Shown: in pieces, positions 22,393 to 31,746 of the stretch
Layout: every line of letters starts with the position of its first letter
Position numbering within the stretch: the stretch's first letter is position 1
Assembly: GCF_024294785.1 (NCBI RefSeq)
Contig: NZ_JANCLT010000001.1
Location: forward strand, 236,127-300,126
From: Ectobacillus ponti
Lineage (GTDB): Bacteria; Bacillota; Bacilli; Bacillales; Bacillaceae_G
Length of the DNA: 64,000 nucleotides
Direction: 5' to 3'
Notes under the pieces: model-generated
Told to the model about the DNA's origin: nothing
Database searches by the model: none
Seen by the model: only the letters and a program-made list of their open reading frames with translations
Position numbers and translations under genes: made by a program

Positions 22393-22557
22393 ATGGCAGA
22401 CATGATGGAAAAACTATCGGATGAATTGCTTACTGAATCTTATTATAAAGCAAAAGAACTGAATTTAAATCCCGAGTTCATCATGCTGATTAAGCAGGAG
22501 ATGATCCGCCGCTCTCTTGAGGACAAACAAGAACGCGCTTCTTATGTACATAGATAA
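22393..22557 (+). CDS. sda: Sporulation checkpoint protein Sda (inhibitor of KinA)
   Basis: 54 residues, slightly longer than the 46-residue B. subtilis Sda. The core [20 protein letters not shown] and [11 protein letters not shown] match the Sda helical hairpin that blocks the sporulation kinase. ATG candidates are 22393, 22402 and 22405; GGAGGTGA ends at 22383 and suits the first best. The position next to yqeG and the DnaA boxes reproduces the known checkpoint that stops sporulation when replication is perturbed. Confidence 0.92.
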   Translation: MADMMEKLSDELLTESYYKAKELNLNPEFIMLIKQEMIRRSLEDKQERASYVHR

Positions 22558-22590
22558 AGAGCCATCTGCCAAAGACGGCTCTTTCTTTCT
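22556..22590 (+). terminator. Terminator of sda
   Basis: Stem AAAGAGCC/GGCTCTTT (22556-22563 with 22577-22584), then CTTTCT, overlapping the sda stop codon. Confidence 0.8.
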
Positions 22591-22608
22591 ATCATAAAAG
22601 GAACGGCA

Positions 22609-23388
22609 TTACAACCTTTTTGCGAGCCGTTGTCCGACAACAACGCCTTGTCCCGGCTTCAAACCGGCATCCACTTCTGCCATGCCACGCTCAAACAACA
22701 GGACAACTGTAGACCCGAACGTGAAGTATGCCATCTCTTCACCCTTTTGCAGCTCATCGTTTCGATGCAGCAGCTCAATGCTGTTGACAAACATGGCGCC
22801 CACCTTAACAATTGCTGTATGCTTTCCTGCGCTGTCCACCTCCGTGATGGAGCGGTAGTTCTTTGACAGCGTATCCTTTCCGTATTTCAAGCCCAGCTCG
22901 TTCACCGGATAGGACTTCCTGCCGAGCGTATAACGCCTGAGAACACGGCCTGACACCGGGCTGTGAATCCGGTGATAGTGGCTTGGGCTGAGGTACAGAA
23001 TCACATATGTTCCGCCCTTGTATGTTCCAGCCTTCTCCTGGCTCCCCAGCATATCCGCAACAGAATAGTTTTTCCCTTTCACATGGAACACCTTATCCTC
23101 CGTAATGGGACCGGCATCCGCAAACACGCCGTCCACCGGGCTGATAATGATATCCGCGCTTTGTTCAATCGGGCGCCGGCCTTCCTTCAGCCGCCGGGTA
23201 AACAGCTCATGCAGGGTGCGGTATTCGTGCAGCTCTTTTTCCATCTCTCCCTGTTGTATTTTAAATACACGCGCATATGATGGGATTATGGCTCTGCTCA
23301 GGCGCGACTGCGCAAATTTGCGCAGCAAATACGATGTAAAGCGCCCATTCGTTAGTTCAATCAAAAACCGGTATAGTGTGCGGCGCAC
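22609..23388 (-). CDS. psd: Phosphatidylserine decarboxylase
   Basis: Makes phosphatidylethanolamine. 259 residues. Autoprocessing motif FGST at 224-227, with Ser226 becoming the pyruvoyl group, and conserved SPVDG and HRIHSPVSG segments. Divergent from pssA, with which it forms a two-step pathway from CDP-diacylglycerol. Confidence 0.95.
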   Translation of the reverse strand: MRRTLYRFLIELTNGRFTSYLLRKFAQSRLSRAIIPSYARVFKIQQGEMEKELHEYRTLHELFTRRLKEGRRPIEQSADIIISPVDGVFADAGPITEDKVFHVKGKNYSVADMLGSQEKAGTYKGGTYVILYLSPSHYHRIHSPVSGRVLRRYTLGRKSYPVNELGLKYGKDTLSKNYRSITEVDSAGKHTAIVKVGAMFVNSIELLHRNDELQKGEEMAYFTFGSTVVLLFERGMAEVDAGLKPGQGVVVGQRLAKRL

Positions 23389-23493
23389 GAGTGAAACCCC
23401 CTAAAATCATCTTTACGGAACAGAATTCTCTCCAGTACAATATTGCTATTATATTCTAAATCTTGTTTCCTATCCATAAGGAGTGAAGAATCT

Positions 23494-24030
23494 TTGCTAT
23501 TACAGGTCCTTGATTCGACTTTGCGCAAGCTGAAGGCGCAAACAGCCAACATCTGCACGATGGTGAATCTGTCTCTTGGATGCGCGGCCCTTCTTTTTAC
23601 TCTGCAGGACGAATTCAAACTCGCACTCATTTTTATCTTCCTGGCCGCCCTCTCCGACCGGTTCGACGGCATGCTTGCGCGCAAGCTCGGGATTGAATCT
23701 GAGCTCGGCAGGCAGTTGGACTCCCTTTGCGATCTTGTGTCCTTTGGCGTTGCCCCGGCCCTCCTGATTTACCAGACCGTCCTCTATGACTACAGTGTGC
23801 CCGGCGCCTTCTTCACCATCCTGTACATCGCCTGCGGCGCCTTCCGCCTTGCCCGCTTCAACGTGACAGAATCCAACGGCTATTTCCAAGGTGTCCCGAT
23901 TACGGTTGCGGGCTGCCTCCTGACACTGAGCTACTTCTTGGCCGGCACAGTCTCTACGAATGTCTTCCTTGTGCTGCTGATTGCACTGTCCTTCTTGATG
24001 GTCAGCAGTGTAAAACTGAAAAAAATGTAA
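23494..24030 (+). CDS. pssA: CDP-diacylglycerol-serine O-phosphatidyltransferase
   Basis: Makes phosphatidylserine at the membrane, the substrate of Psd. 178 residues from a TTG start preceded by AAGGAGTG at eight bases. The CDP-alcohol phosphotransferase motif is complete: SDRFDGMLAR followed by GRQLDSLCDLVSFG, plus several membrane helices. The upstream ATG at 23443 lacks a ribosome site. Confidence 0.94.
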   Translation: MLLQVLDSTLRKLKAQTANICTMVNLSLGCAALLFTLQDEFKLALIFIFLAALSDRFDGMLARKLGIESELGRQLDSLCDLVSFGVAPALLIYQTVLYDYSVPGAFFTILYIACGAFRLARFNVTESNGYFQGVPITVAGCLLTLSYFLAGTVSTNVFLVLLIALSFLMVSSVKLKKM

Positions 24031-24060
24031 AAAACGAGGCCCGCCGGAGCCTCGTTTTCC
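24031..24060 (+). terminator. Terminator of pssA
   Basis: Stem AAAACGAGGC/GCCTCGTTTT (24031-24040 with 24049-24058), immediately after the stop. The A-tract also allows termination of the convergent ABC permease transcript. Confidence 0.85.
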
Positions 24061-24067
24061 TATTTGC

Positions 24068-25270
24068 TTACTGCTTTCGCGCAAAGCGCAGAAGATCCTT
24101 CCACTGCACCTTCTCGCTGTAATTCAACACTCCATTCTTGTAGACACGGCCGGCAAATGTGTTCAGAATACCCAATGTCACAAGCAGCAGCAGCAGCGTC
24201 ACAACAACCTCCCATACTGCCGCTTCTCCGCTTACCACCCGGGCAAACATCGTTGTCGGCGTAAAAAACGGAATATAGGAGCCAACCACCACAATGGTCG
24301 CTTTCGCATCCGTCATGGCTTTCATCCCGATGAACAATGCACCCACCATAAGGGCCGTAACCGGGAAGGATGCAGACGCAATATCCTCTGTTTTGCTGAC
24401 CATGGCGCCAATGGCCGCATACAGCATGGCATATACAAGATAGCCAAGTGCAAAGTACAAAACAAACGCGATAATGACAGCCGGTGTCAGCCGGTCCACA
24501 TCAATCTTCATGCTGAAAATGCTCAGCCGGTCGGGTTTGGCCAGCTTCAGGAGCACACTTAATCCGTATGCTGCAGCCAGAACAGCCAGCTGGAACAAGC
24601 CGGTGCAAAGGTTTGCAAGCACCTTGCTGTACATAAGCAGGATGGGCCTTACCTTGGGAACAAGAATATCCATGACACGCGATGATTTTTCCGCCGCAAT
24701 CGATGTAGCCACACCGGAGCCGAAGCTGATGATGAGCACATACATTAGGAATGTAAAGATATATACGACTCCCATGGTGCTCATCGTATCCTGCAGCACC
24801 TTATCCTGTACCTTCGGCGGTGTCAGCAGCTTCCCTGCTGTCTCCGGAGATGTGTTTGTTTCGGCAATCACGCGCTCTAAATACTTCTGCTGCACAGCTT
24901 GCGCTGCCACAGCTATCAGCTGGTCGTCGCGAAACGACTTATATGTATATGAAATTTCCGGTCTTCCCTGCTTTTCCTCCACCCGCAGAATTCCGGCAAG
25001 CTCCCCCTTCTCAATGGCGGCTTCTGTCGGTTCCGCTTTACTAAACTCCACATGAGCCAGCTGCTTCTCCAGCCCCTGCAGGTCAAGCTGATATAACGGC
25101 GACTCCGCCACATACGCAATTTTATCCTTCTCGCCATCTCCATTCGTCAGCTTGCCGATGCCAAACACGCCAATTGTCCCCAGGAATAGAATGGCGGCTG
25201 TAATCATAATTGCCTTTGAGCGAAAGCCCTCCTTTAAATAGAAGAGAAATACCGTCCCAAACTGTCTCAT
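24068..25270 (-). CDS. ABC transporter permease, NatB/YhaP type
   Basis: 400 residues: one N-terminal membrane helix, a large extracytoplasmic domain (about 45-165), then five or six membrane helices in an ABC-2 permease block with TSIAAEKSSRVMDIL, a signature of the NatB/YhaP group. Paired with the ATPase directly upstream, one base apart. The family includes sodium and drug exporters; the substrate here is unknown. Confidence 0.88.
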   Translation of the reverse strand: MRQFGTVFLFYLKEGFRSKAIMITAAILFLGTIGVFGIGKLTNGDGEKDKIAYVAESPLYQLDLQGLEKQLAHVEFSKAEPTEAAIEKGELAGILRVEEKQGRPEISYTYKSFRDDQLIAVAAQAVQQKYLERVIAETNTSPETAGKLLTPPKVQDKVLQDTMSTMGVVYIFTFLMYVLIISFGSGVATSIAAEKSSRVMDILVPKVRPILLMYSKVLANLCTGLFQLAVLAAAYGLSVLLKLAKPDRLSIFSMKIDVDRLTPAVIIAFVLYFALGYLVYAMLYAAIGAMVSKTEDIASASFPVTALMVGALFIGMKAMTDAKATIVVVGSYIPFFTPTTMFARVVSGEAAVWEVVVTLLLLLVTLGILNTFAGRVYKNGVLNYSEKVQWKDLLRFARKQ

Positions 25271-25271
25271 C

Positions 25272-26156
25272 TCATCGCGCCCTCTCTACAAAGATTTCCT
25301 GCAGGGTCGGCTCCAGCATCTGAAAATAGCGGAAGCGCAAGCCCTTTTCCCGCAGCTGCCCAAGCAGATGCAAGGCCTCCTCATCATGCTGCACACGGAC
25401 AGCCGCATCATGGCCGCGCTCCTCAAACGCCCTGCCCAAATCTCCCAGCGCTTTCCGGACCTCGGCTGTGCCCGGAAGCGTAAGCGTCCGATAGCCGTAT
25501 GTCTGCTTGATTTCAGTCAGCGTGCCGCTCAGCACCATTTGCCCGCGGTGCAGCAGCACAATCTCCTCGCAGAAGGCTTCTACCTGCTCCATCCGGTGGC
25601 TCGAGAAAATGACCGTTTTGCCGGCTTGAATCTGCTCCGAAATTAAATTTGCCAGCACGGAAGCATTCACCGGATCGAGACCGCTGAAGGGCTCATCCAG
25701 AATCACAATCTCCGGATTATGAAGGAGCGTCGCAATAATTTGGATTTTCTGCTGATTTCCCTTTGAAAGCTCACCGGCCTTCTTGTTCCGGTACTCTGTC
25801 ATCTCAAGCTTCGTCAGCCAATACTCAATGGCAGCATCGGCTTCCTTCCTTGTCATGCCCTCCAGCTGGCCGAAATAGCGCAGCTGATCGGTAATCTTTG
25901 TTTTCGCATACAGACCGCGCTCCTCCGGCAAATAGCCGATGGATACCTCCTCCCGCCGCAGCGGCCTGCCATTCCAGGTCATGCTGCCGGAATCCGGCTG
26001 CAGCAGCCCAAGCAGCAGCTTAATCGTGGTTGTCTTCCCGGCGCCGTTACGGCCCAACAGCCCGAGCACACGGCCTTGCTGAAGCGAAAAATTGACCTGC
26101 TGCACCGCTTTTGTTTCCCCATATGACTTTGTAAGTCCTTGTACTTTAAGTGTCAT
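25272..26156 (-). CDS. ABC transporter ATP-binding protein, NatA/YhaQ type
   Basis: 294 residues. Walker A GRNGAGKTTT, signature LSKGNQQK, Walker B VILDEPFSGLD, and the longer C-terminal regulatory part typical of DUF4162-type ATPases. The start ATG has TAGGAGG seven bases upstream. Works with the permease encoded next. Confidence 0.92.
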   Translation of the reverse strand: MTLKVQGLTKSYGETKAVQQVNFSLQQGRVLGLLGRNGAGKTTTIKLLLGLLQPDSGSMTWNGRPLRREEVSIGYLPEERGLYAKTKITDQLRYFGQLEGMTRKEADAAIEYWLTKLEMTEYRNKKAGELSKGNQQKIQIIATLLHNPEIVILDEPFSGLDPVNASVLANLISEQIQAGKTVIFSSHRMEQVEAFCEEIVLLHRGQMVLSGTLTEIKQTYGYRTLTLPGTAEVRKALGDLGRAFEERGHDAAVRVQHDEEALHLLGQLREKGLRFRYFQMLEPTLQEIFVERAR

Positions 26157-26266
26157 AGCAGTTCCTCCTATTCTACTAAAAGTATAGCATGGGAACATAC
26201 CTTCGTTACATAATATTTTCCAATAAATAGATACAGATAAGGTTCATTGGATATCCTCCAAACAAG

Positions 26267-26306
26267 AAAAGAGCTCTAAAAGCAGACGCTCCTGCTTTTA
26301 GAACTC
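26267..26306 (-). terminator. Terminator of sigK
   Basis: Stem GAGCTCTAAAAGCAG/CTGCTTTTAGAACTC (26271-26285 with 26292-26306, one mismatch), then TTTTCTTG on the minus strand, five bases after the sigK stop. Confidence 0.9.
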
Positions 26307-26310
26307 CCTT

Positions 26311-27024
26311 TCATCCCTTGCTCTTCTTCTCTTTTTCCGCCCTGGCAAACTCATGATACATCTTCATCAGCGCCCGCTTCTCAATCCGGGATACATAGCT
26401 GCGCGAAATCCCCAGTGCCTTCGCAATTTCCCGCTGCGTCTTCTCCTTATCCATCCCAAGCCCGAACCGGTTCAGGATGACCTCCTTCTCCCGGTCATCC
26501 AAAATGCCGATATACTCCCTGATCTTCTCCAGCTCCATGTTCAACTGAATGGTATCAATTACATCGTCTGATTCGGACTTTAAGATATCAATGAGACTGA
26601 TTTCATTGCCTTCCTTATCCTGCCCGATCGGGTCATGCAACGAGACATCCTTCTTTGTCTTCTTCAGGGCGCGCAGATGCATCAGGATTTCGTTCTCAAT
26701 GCACCGGGCCGCATACGTCGCCAGCTTGGTCCCCTTGCCCTGTGAGTAGCTCTCAATCGCCTTAATCAGTCCAATGGTGCCGATGGAAATGAGGTCTTCG
26801 GAGTCTTCGCCTGTGTTCTCAAACTTCTTTACGATATGCGCAACGAGTCGAAGATTGTGTTCTATTAGCATATTCCGCGCATGCGCGTCCCCTTCCTCCA
26901 TCAGCTGCAGATAACGCTGCTCATCCTCAGGCGGCAGTGGCTGTGGAAACGCATTGTTTTTGACGTATGACACAAACAGAAGGAATTCCTTGATCATGTA
27001 GCCGATTGCTGCCAGTATGCTCAT
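26311..27024 (-). CDS. sigK: RNA polymerase sporulation sigma factor sigma-K (pro-sigma-K)
   Basis: Late mother-cell sigma factor. 237 residues, complete in one frame. The N-terminal hydrophobic pro-sequence ([19 protein letters not shown]) ends before [11 protein letters not shown], the expected SpoIVFB cleavage region. Regions 2 ([22 protein letters not shown]), 3 and 4 ([19 protein letters not shown]) are intact. Unlike B. subtilis 168, there is no skin-type insertion, so no recombination step is needed. GGGGGTGA precedes the start. Confidence 0.97.
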   Translation of the reverse strand: MSILAAIGYMIKEFLLFVSYVKNNAFPQPLPPEDEQRYLQLMEEGDAHARNMLIEHNLRLVAHIVKKFENTGEDSEDLISIGTIGLIKAIESYSQGKGTKLATYAARCIENEILMHLRALKKTKKDVSLHDPIGQDKEGNEISLIDILKSESDDVIDTIQLNMELEKIREYIGILDDREKEVILNRFGLGMDKEKTQREIAKALGISRSYVSRIEKRALMKMYHEFARAEKEKKSKG

Positions 27025-27379
27025 TCCTTCACCCCCGCGAAAAATGGTGTTCGTTATGATGTGTATGCGGCGGCGGGAATGTCCTTGTTTGTACCAGAGG
27101 ATTTTGGCATGTACATGGAGTAAGACTGTTTTTTAGACAGTGCTGCTTAGGGCAGAGGAAGCAGCCTGATGCACGTATACCGGGCAGTCCTCTCCATGGA
27201 ATAGTACAGTAACCTCCTGTATCTAAAAATACCCAACAACCTCCTCCCTGCTACATGTTCACCGGCTTCAACTTTTTTTCTTGCTTCTTATTTAGTGAGG
27301 ATAGGGAAACAACATTGCTGTAGACCCACTCCATTTCCGCTTGCTATGATGGCAGTAAAAGGAAATGGGAGGGTGAAAT
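27025..27379. other. Intergenic region sigK / CDF exporter (355 bases)
   Basis: No open frame with a ribosome site was seen. There is a hairpin GCTGCTT/AAGCAGC near 27147-27170 without a U-run, and the promoter/operator of the downstream CDF gene at its right end. No convincing sigma-E promoter for sigK could be read; a CATACAC element on the minus strand at 27061-27067 lacks a matching -35. Confidence 0.6.
27331..27368 (+). promoter_or_regulatory. Extended -10 promoter within an inverted repeat, CDF exporter
   Basis: Perfect 8-base inverted repeat CCATTTCC (27331-27338) / GGAAATGG (27361-27368) brackets TGCTATGAT, an extended -10 with TATGAT at 27345-27350. The arrangement suggests an operator over the promoter. 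The repeat does not look like the known MntR box. Confidence 0.5.
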
Positions 27380-28264
27380 ATGGAACAGCCACGGTATCAT
27401 GATATAAAGCTTGGAGAAAAAGGAGCCATCATCAGTATCATCGCCTATGTTTGTTTGTCTGTTTTAAAGCTGTTCATTGGCTACACTGCCAATTCAGAAG
27501 CCTTGCGAGCAGACGGCTTGAACAACACAACAGATATTGCGGCCTCCATTGCTGTCTTGATCGGGCTGCGTTTCTCAAGAAAGCCGGCTGACCGCGACCA
27601 TCCGTATGGACATTGGAAGGCGGAAACCATTGCTTCCCTGCTGGCCTCCTTTATTATGATGGCAGTGGGACTGCAAGTGCTGTACGGAGCCGTCTCTTCT
27701 ATTCGCGACGGCGGCGGCGGAGCACCTGATTTGTTGGCGGCCTGGACAGGTCTGTTTTGTGCTGTAGTCATGTACTTCGTATATCAGTACAACAAAAAAC
27801 TGGCGTTGCAAATTAACAGTCAGGCTGTGATGGCTGCTGCGAAAGATAACCTGTCTGACGCTTGGGTCAGTATTGGGGCAGCCATCGGCATCATCGGGTC
27901 CCAATTCCATCTTAACTGGCTGGATTCCCTTACAGCTGCGGCAGTTGGATTGCTGATTTGCAAAACAGCCTGGGATATTTTCCGCGAGGCAACCCATCAT
28001 CTGACTGACGGATTTGATGAGGAAATGCTGGAGAAATACCGACAGACTGTATTGGCCACTCCCGGTGTAAAAGGGGTGGAAAACCTGCGCGCCCGAAGCT
28101 ATGGCAGCCACACTGTCGTCGACTTGGTTCTTCTGGTCGGGTCCCATTTGGATATACAGGATGCCCATCGTTTGGCCACCAAGGTAGAGGATGAACTCAA
28201 GCGGACACACGGCGTATATGATGTTCACGTGCATATGGAGCCTACGCTGAAGGACGTTGATTAA
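27380..28264 (+). CDS. Cation diffusion facilitator, manganese-exporter type (MneP-like)
   Basis: 294 residues, about six membrane helices plus a C-terminal cytoplasmic metal-binding domain (VHVHME at the end). The metal site reads NxxxD in helix 2 (N48 to D52, within ADGLNNTTD) and DxxxD in helix 5 (KDNLSD), the pattern of manganese-specific CDF proteins such as B. subtilis MneP/MneS; zinc CDFs carry HxxxD. HPYGHWKAE follows helix 2. GGGAGGG precedes the ATG. Confidence 0.88.
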   Translation: MEQPRYHDIKLGEKGAIISIIAYVCLSVLKLFIGYTANSEALRADGLNNTTDIAASIAVLIGLRFSRKPADRDHPYGHWKAETIASLLASFIMMAVGLQVLYGAVSSIRDGGGGAPDLLAAWTGLFCAVVMYFVYQYNKKLALQINSQAVMAAAKDNLSDAWVSIGAAIGIIGSQFHLNWLDSLTAAAVGLLICKTAWDIFREATHHLTDGFDEEMLEKYRQTVLATPGVKGVENLRARSYGSHTVVDLVLLVGSHLDIQDAHRLATKVEDELKRTHGVYDVHVHMEPTLKDVD

Positions 28265-28326
28265 TGCGCGCTCTGCTCCATGTACGGCCTGCGTCGCATT
28301 TTCCGGTCTATAGGAATGTAATGCCT

Positions 28327-28361
28327 GAAAAAAGGGCTGGACGCAGAATGCGTCCAGCCCT
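28327..28361 (-). terminator. Strong terminator of the probable coat gene
   Basis: Perfect 13-bp stem AGGGCTGGACGCA/TGCGTCCAGCCCT (28333-28345 with 28349-28361), three-base loop, then TTTTTT on the minus strand. Confidence 0.9.
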
Positions 28362-28414
28362 CTAAAATGGGAAAAGGCTTAAGACCGCTTCCCGGCAACA
28401 CTGGCATTGGCTCG

Positions 28415-28726
28415 TCAGTCGTTATAGCCCCAGCCGTAAGCACTGTTAAATGGAGCAACGGCATTGATACGGCTTGCAGCGACACGTGTTACACCTGGAA
28501 AGCCGTTGAAGTTGGAAAGAAGCACGTTGCCATTTTGAAAGCCTTGAAAGACCCCTGCAGCAGGCCGCTGCGCGTCATATTGCAGCGTAACACGCGTTCC
28601 AGGACTGAGGGTTCCCAAGAAACGCACCATGCTTGGGTCATCCATATCAAGATCATGACGGTAGTTCTGGCTGTATCTATCATTATAGTCATTCAAGCTG
28701 TTATACCGATTGTTATAGGAATGCAT
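28415..28726 (-). CDS. Small Asn/Tyr-rich protein, probable spore coat or mother-cell protein
   Basis: 103 residues. Low-complexity N-terminus (MHSYNNRYNSLNDYNDRY), then a compact region with MVRFLGTLSPGTRVTLQY and VFQGFQNGNVLLSNFNGFPG, which looks like a small beta-barrel. No family was recognised. AAGGAGGTGAT sits right before the ATG; the frame extends upstream but without a ribosome site. The sigma-K promoter upstream suggests expression in the mother cell late in sporulation, hence a coat or crust role by inference. Confidence 0.75.
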   Translation of the reverse strand: MHSYNNRYNSLNDYNDRYSQNYRHDLDMDDPSMVRFLGTLSPGTRVTLQYDAQRPAAGVFQGFQNGNVLLSNFNGFPGVTRVAASRINAVAPFNSAYGWGYND

Positions 28727-28755
28727 ATCATCACCTCCTTCGTTTCTATCTGATC

Positions 28756-28784
28756 TATCATATGCTAGTCTTGTGGACAAGGTG
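28756..28784 (-). promoter_or_regulatory. Sigma-K promoter of the probable coat gene
   Basis: Minus strand: CACC (28781-28784), 16-base spacer, CATATGATA (28756-28764). Both match the sigma-K consensus mACm and CATAnnnTA exactly, about 30 bases upstream of the start codon. Confidence 0.75.
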
Positions 28785-28846
28785 TCTGATAGAAGACAAG
28801 TTATATGCGGATTTTGAAGGCCCGCCATGCGCGGCAGCTGTCTGGC

Positions 28847-28883
28847 AAAAGAACTCCCTGCCAAGCTGTTTGACAGGGAGTTC
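28847..28883 (-). terminator. Terminator downstream of the first YdbO-type CDF gene
   Basis: Perfect stem GAACTCCCTG/CAGGGAGTTC (28851-28860 with 28874-28883), followed by TTTTGCC on the minus strand and CTTCTTT on the plus strand. Confidence 0.75.
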
Positions 28884-28982
28884 CTTCTTTGCCGGACAGC
28901 GGGGCTCTGCTTCCGCTGCGGTCCGGCGATTCTGTTTAATTCTGCTAAAGGCGGAAAACTGCCGCCTGACTCATAGTGCGAT

Positions 28983-29879
28983 TTATCCCTCCGGAAAATA
29001 TGGATTTAAATGAATCAGCACTTCTTCAATCTCATTATACTTGTCCATTAAGGCGCGCTTAATGTCCCTGCCCAAGTCATGCCCCTCTTTGATCGTCTTC
29101 TCATGATAGATTGAAATCCGAAGGTCCACAAGCACATAATGCCCGTGCTCTCTGGCCCGAATCCGGTCAATTCTGCGCACCTCCGGAAACTGCTGCACGA
29201 CGGCCTTGTAGCTGTCCAGGAGCTCGGGCTCCACGCTGCGCTCCAGCAAAATATGAAAGGCCTCCGTGCACATTTCCTTGGCAATCTTAAAAATAAGATA
29301 GGCAACGAAAATACCGGCGATTCTATCACCGTACAGGAGAATGGCAACATCCAGCTTTTCCCCGGCAATTGATAAAAGGACCCCCGCTGCCGCCGCCAAG
29401 GAGGCAACAATGTCAGCCTTATGGTCATAGGCAATCGCTTCAATTGCCTTACTGTGGTGCTTCCGGGCAACAGCAAGCGAATATCTGTACAGAACCATCT
29501 TAGCCGCGTAAGAAAAGAGCGCCACCCACATCGCCAAAATTGTCGGCGCTTCAAGCGGATGCCAAAAACCGCTTACAGCCTCATACACGATATATAAGGA
29601 CACCATCAGCAGCAACACGCCGACGATGCCGGAAATAATAACCTCTGCCTTTCCATGGCCGTATGGATGCTCAGGGTCCGCCGGTTTGTTTGCCATGCCA
29701 ATGACAAGCAGAACAATCACAGATGCGAATACGTCAGCCGCAGAGTGGATACCGTCTGCCAGCACGCCCTCACTCCCTGCATACATACCGATACCAATCT
29801 TTCCGAAAGTCAGCACGATGTTACTTACTATGCTCAACCAAGCTACTTGCTTGGCAATCCGTTCCCGCTGGTTCTCCAC
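28983..29879 (-). CDS. Cation diffusion facilitator family transporter (copy A)
   Basis: 298 residues, starting at GTG with AAGGTGA seven bases upstream. About six membrane helices, helix-2 site HxxxD (H45, D49 in ADGIHSAAD), EHPYGHGKAE, helix-5 site DHKAD, and a cytoplasmic C-terminal domain. It resembles the YdbO/FieF-type group. The metal is not certain; HxxxD suggests zinc, iron or cobalt. It is about 85% identical by eye to the copy at 32278-33171 on the other side of the ars operon. Confidence 0.88.
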   Translation of the reverse strand: MENQRERIAKQVAWLSIVSNIVLTFGKIGIGMYAGSEGVLADGIHSAADVFASVIVLLVIGMANKPADPEHPYGHGKAEVIISGIVGVLLLMVSLYIVYEAVSGFWHPLEAPTILAMWVALFSYAAKMVLYRYSLAVARKHHSKAIEAIAYDHKADIVASLAAAAGVLLSIAGEKLDVAILLYGDRIAGIFVAYLIFKIAKEMCTEAFHILLERSVEPELLDSYKAVVQQFPEVRRIDRIRAREHGHYVLVDLRISIYHEKTIKEGHDLGRDIKRALMDKYNEIEEVLIHLNPYFPEG

Positions 29880-30209
29880 CCGTTTCTCACCTTGCCTTGT
29901 CGATATTTTAGAACTTTTGCATCATATCACGGGAAATTCGAGTGGGTCTAGAGAAACAGAATAGCGCCTCTTCAGCTTTTTTGGACAAAGGAAAGATGAG
30001 GTCTTGCCATTGCTTACAGCTGCTTTTCTCTCAAAAGGCGGCTCCCCGCCAGCCAAAATGGTTTATCGTCCAGACAGCAGCGTGACCCTTGGCAATTCTC
30101 AAAAGAAAAGGCCGCCTGTATTCGGCAGCCTGAAATATGGTTTGCTTGAAGCCCGGAATCAGGCATCCACCTTTTCTTCCACTTGCTTGACCATATCCTT
30201 ACAATCCGT

Positions 30210-30614
30210 TTATTTACCCGTTTCCGCAAACTCTTTGATTCTTGCTCCAATTTCATCGCGTACACGCTGAAACTCGGACCATTCCTTCCCTGCAGGATCA
30301 TCAAACCCCCAATGTACACGCGGCACACGTGGCGGTGTCGCCGGGCACACTGCATCAGCGTGGCTGCATAGCGTTACAACCAAATCTGCCCGATTTAACA
30401 TGCTTGGTTCAGTTACATCCGAAGTCTGCCCGCTGATATCCATTCCAACCTCTGCCATGGCTTTTACAGCATTCGGGTTTACACCGTGCGCTTCAATTCC
30501 AGCTGAATATACATCCCATTGATCACCCAAATACTTCTTTCCCCATGCTTCCGCCATCTGGCTGCGGCAAGAGTTTCCGGTGCACAAAAAATAGATCATT
30601 TTCTTGTTTTCCAT
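30210..30614 (-). CDS. arsC: Arsenate reductase, thioredoxin-coupled
   Basis: Reduces arsenate to arsenite. 134 residues, low-molecular-weight phosphatase fold with P-loop CTGNSCRS (nucleophile C11) and the redox pair C83/C90 in LCSHADAVC, which marks the thioredoxin-linked B. subtilis/S. aureus pI258 type. The start chosen is the ATG reading [10 protein letters not shown]. Last gene of arsR-acr3-arsC, 24 bases after acr3. Confidence 0.95.
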   Translation of the reverse strand: MENKKMIYFLCTGNSCRSQMAEAWGKKYLGDQWDVYSAGIEAHGVNPNAVKAMAEVGMDISGQTSDVTEPSMLNRADLVVTLCSHADAVCPATPPRVPRVHWGFDDPAGKEWSEFQRVRDEIGARIKEFAETGK

Positions 30615-30638
30615 GTTGACTTCCACCTTTCCCCAATA

Positions 30639-31676
30639 TTAAACAGATTCCGCAAAGTATTTGCGCTTGAACCAGAACGCCACGTTGACGAGCGCAATCA
30701 TGACCGGCACCTCCACAAGCGGTCCGATGACAGCGGCAAATGCCGCACCAGAGTGAATACCGAATACGCCGACAGCCACCGCAATGGCGAGTTCAAAATT
30801 GTTGCTTCCTGCAGTAAATGCCAGTGTGGTTGTGACAGGATAGCCCGCCCCAATTCTTCTTCCAAGGAAGAAGGAAACAAAGAACATAACCATAAAGTAC
30901 ACCAGCAACGGAATGGCAATGCGCACCACGTCAAGCGGCAGGCTTACAATCATTTCTCCTTTCAGGGAGAACATGATGACAATTGTGAAGAGCAGCGCAG
31001 CAAGTGTCATCGGGCTGATTTTCGGGATAAAGACCTTTTCATACCATTGTCTTCCCTTCGCTCTGACCAATGTGAGGCGTGTCAGCATACCGCCAAAGAA
31101 CGGGATTCCCAAGTAAATCAGCACGGACTTCGCAACCTCTGCCATGGTAATATGAATGATGGCGCCTTGTATGCCAAACCATGCTGGAATGATTGTAACG
31201 AATACGTAGGCATATAGAGAGAAGAAAATCATTTGAAATACAGAGTTAAATGCCACAAGCCCAGCCGCATACTCCGCGTCTCCATTCGCCAAGTCATTCC
31301 ACACAATGACCATGGCAATACAGCGGGCAAGCCCAATCAGAATAAGTCCGACCATGTATTCAGGCTTATCAGGCAGGAACACGATTGCCAGCACAAACAT
31401 GAGAACAGGTCCAATGATCCAGTTCTGCACAAGGGACAGCACCAGGACTTTCACATCCTTGAACACACGCCCCATTTCCTCATAGCGGACCTTTGCCAGC
31501 GGCGGATACATCATGAGCATTAAACCGACTGCCAACGGAACGGAGGTTGTGCCGGCCTGCAGGCGGTTCAGCCCGTCAACGAAGCCGGGAAATACAAATC
31601 CCAGCCCGATGCCCGCTGCCATCGCCAGGAAAATCCAAAGTGTTAAATACTGATCCAAGAATGATAAACGCTTCAT
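30639..31676 (-). CDS. acr3: Arsenite efflux transporter Acr3
   Basis: 345 residues, about ten membrane helices, with the conserved cysteine of Acr3 proteins at C119 ([13 protein letters not shown]). It exports arsenite (or antimonite) by proton exchange, without an ATPase. The start ATG has AAGGGG eight bases upstream. Middle gene of the operon; the symbol arsB is also used for such genes. Confidence 0.94.
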   Translation of the reverse strand: MKRLSFLDQYLTLWIFLAMAAGIGLGFVFPGFVDGLNRLQAGTTSVPLAVGLMLMMYPPLAKVRYEEMGRVFKDVKVLVLSLVQNWIIGPVLMFVLAIVFLPDKPEYMVGLILIGLARCIAMVIVWNDLANGDAEYAAGLVAFNSVFQMIFFSLYAYVFVTIIPAWFGIQGAIIHITMAEVAKSVLIYLGIPFFGGMLTRLTLVRAKGRQWYEKVFIPKISPMTLAALLFTIVIMFSLKGEMIVSLPLDVVRIAIPLLVYFMVMFFVSFFLGRRIGAGYPVTTTLAFTAGSNNFELAIAVAVGVFGIHSGAAFAAVIGPLVEVPVMIALVNVAFWFKRKYFAESV

Positions 31677-31746
31677 GTCCAATTCCCCTTCAGTCTACTT
31701 TCATCAAAAAAAGTTGATATACACCTCAAACGGAGACAAGCAAAGA

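Noticed and set aside
27050-27110. Sigma-E promoter for sigK
   Set aside because: A CATACAC -10-like element exists on the minus strand, but no matching -35 lies at the right distance.
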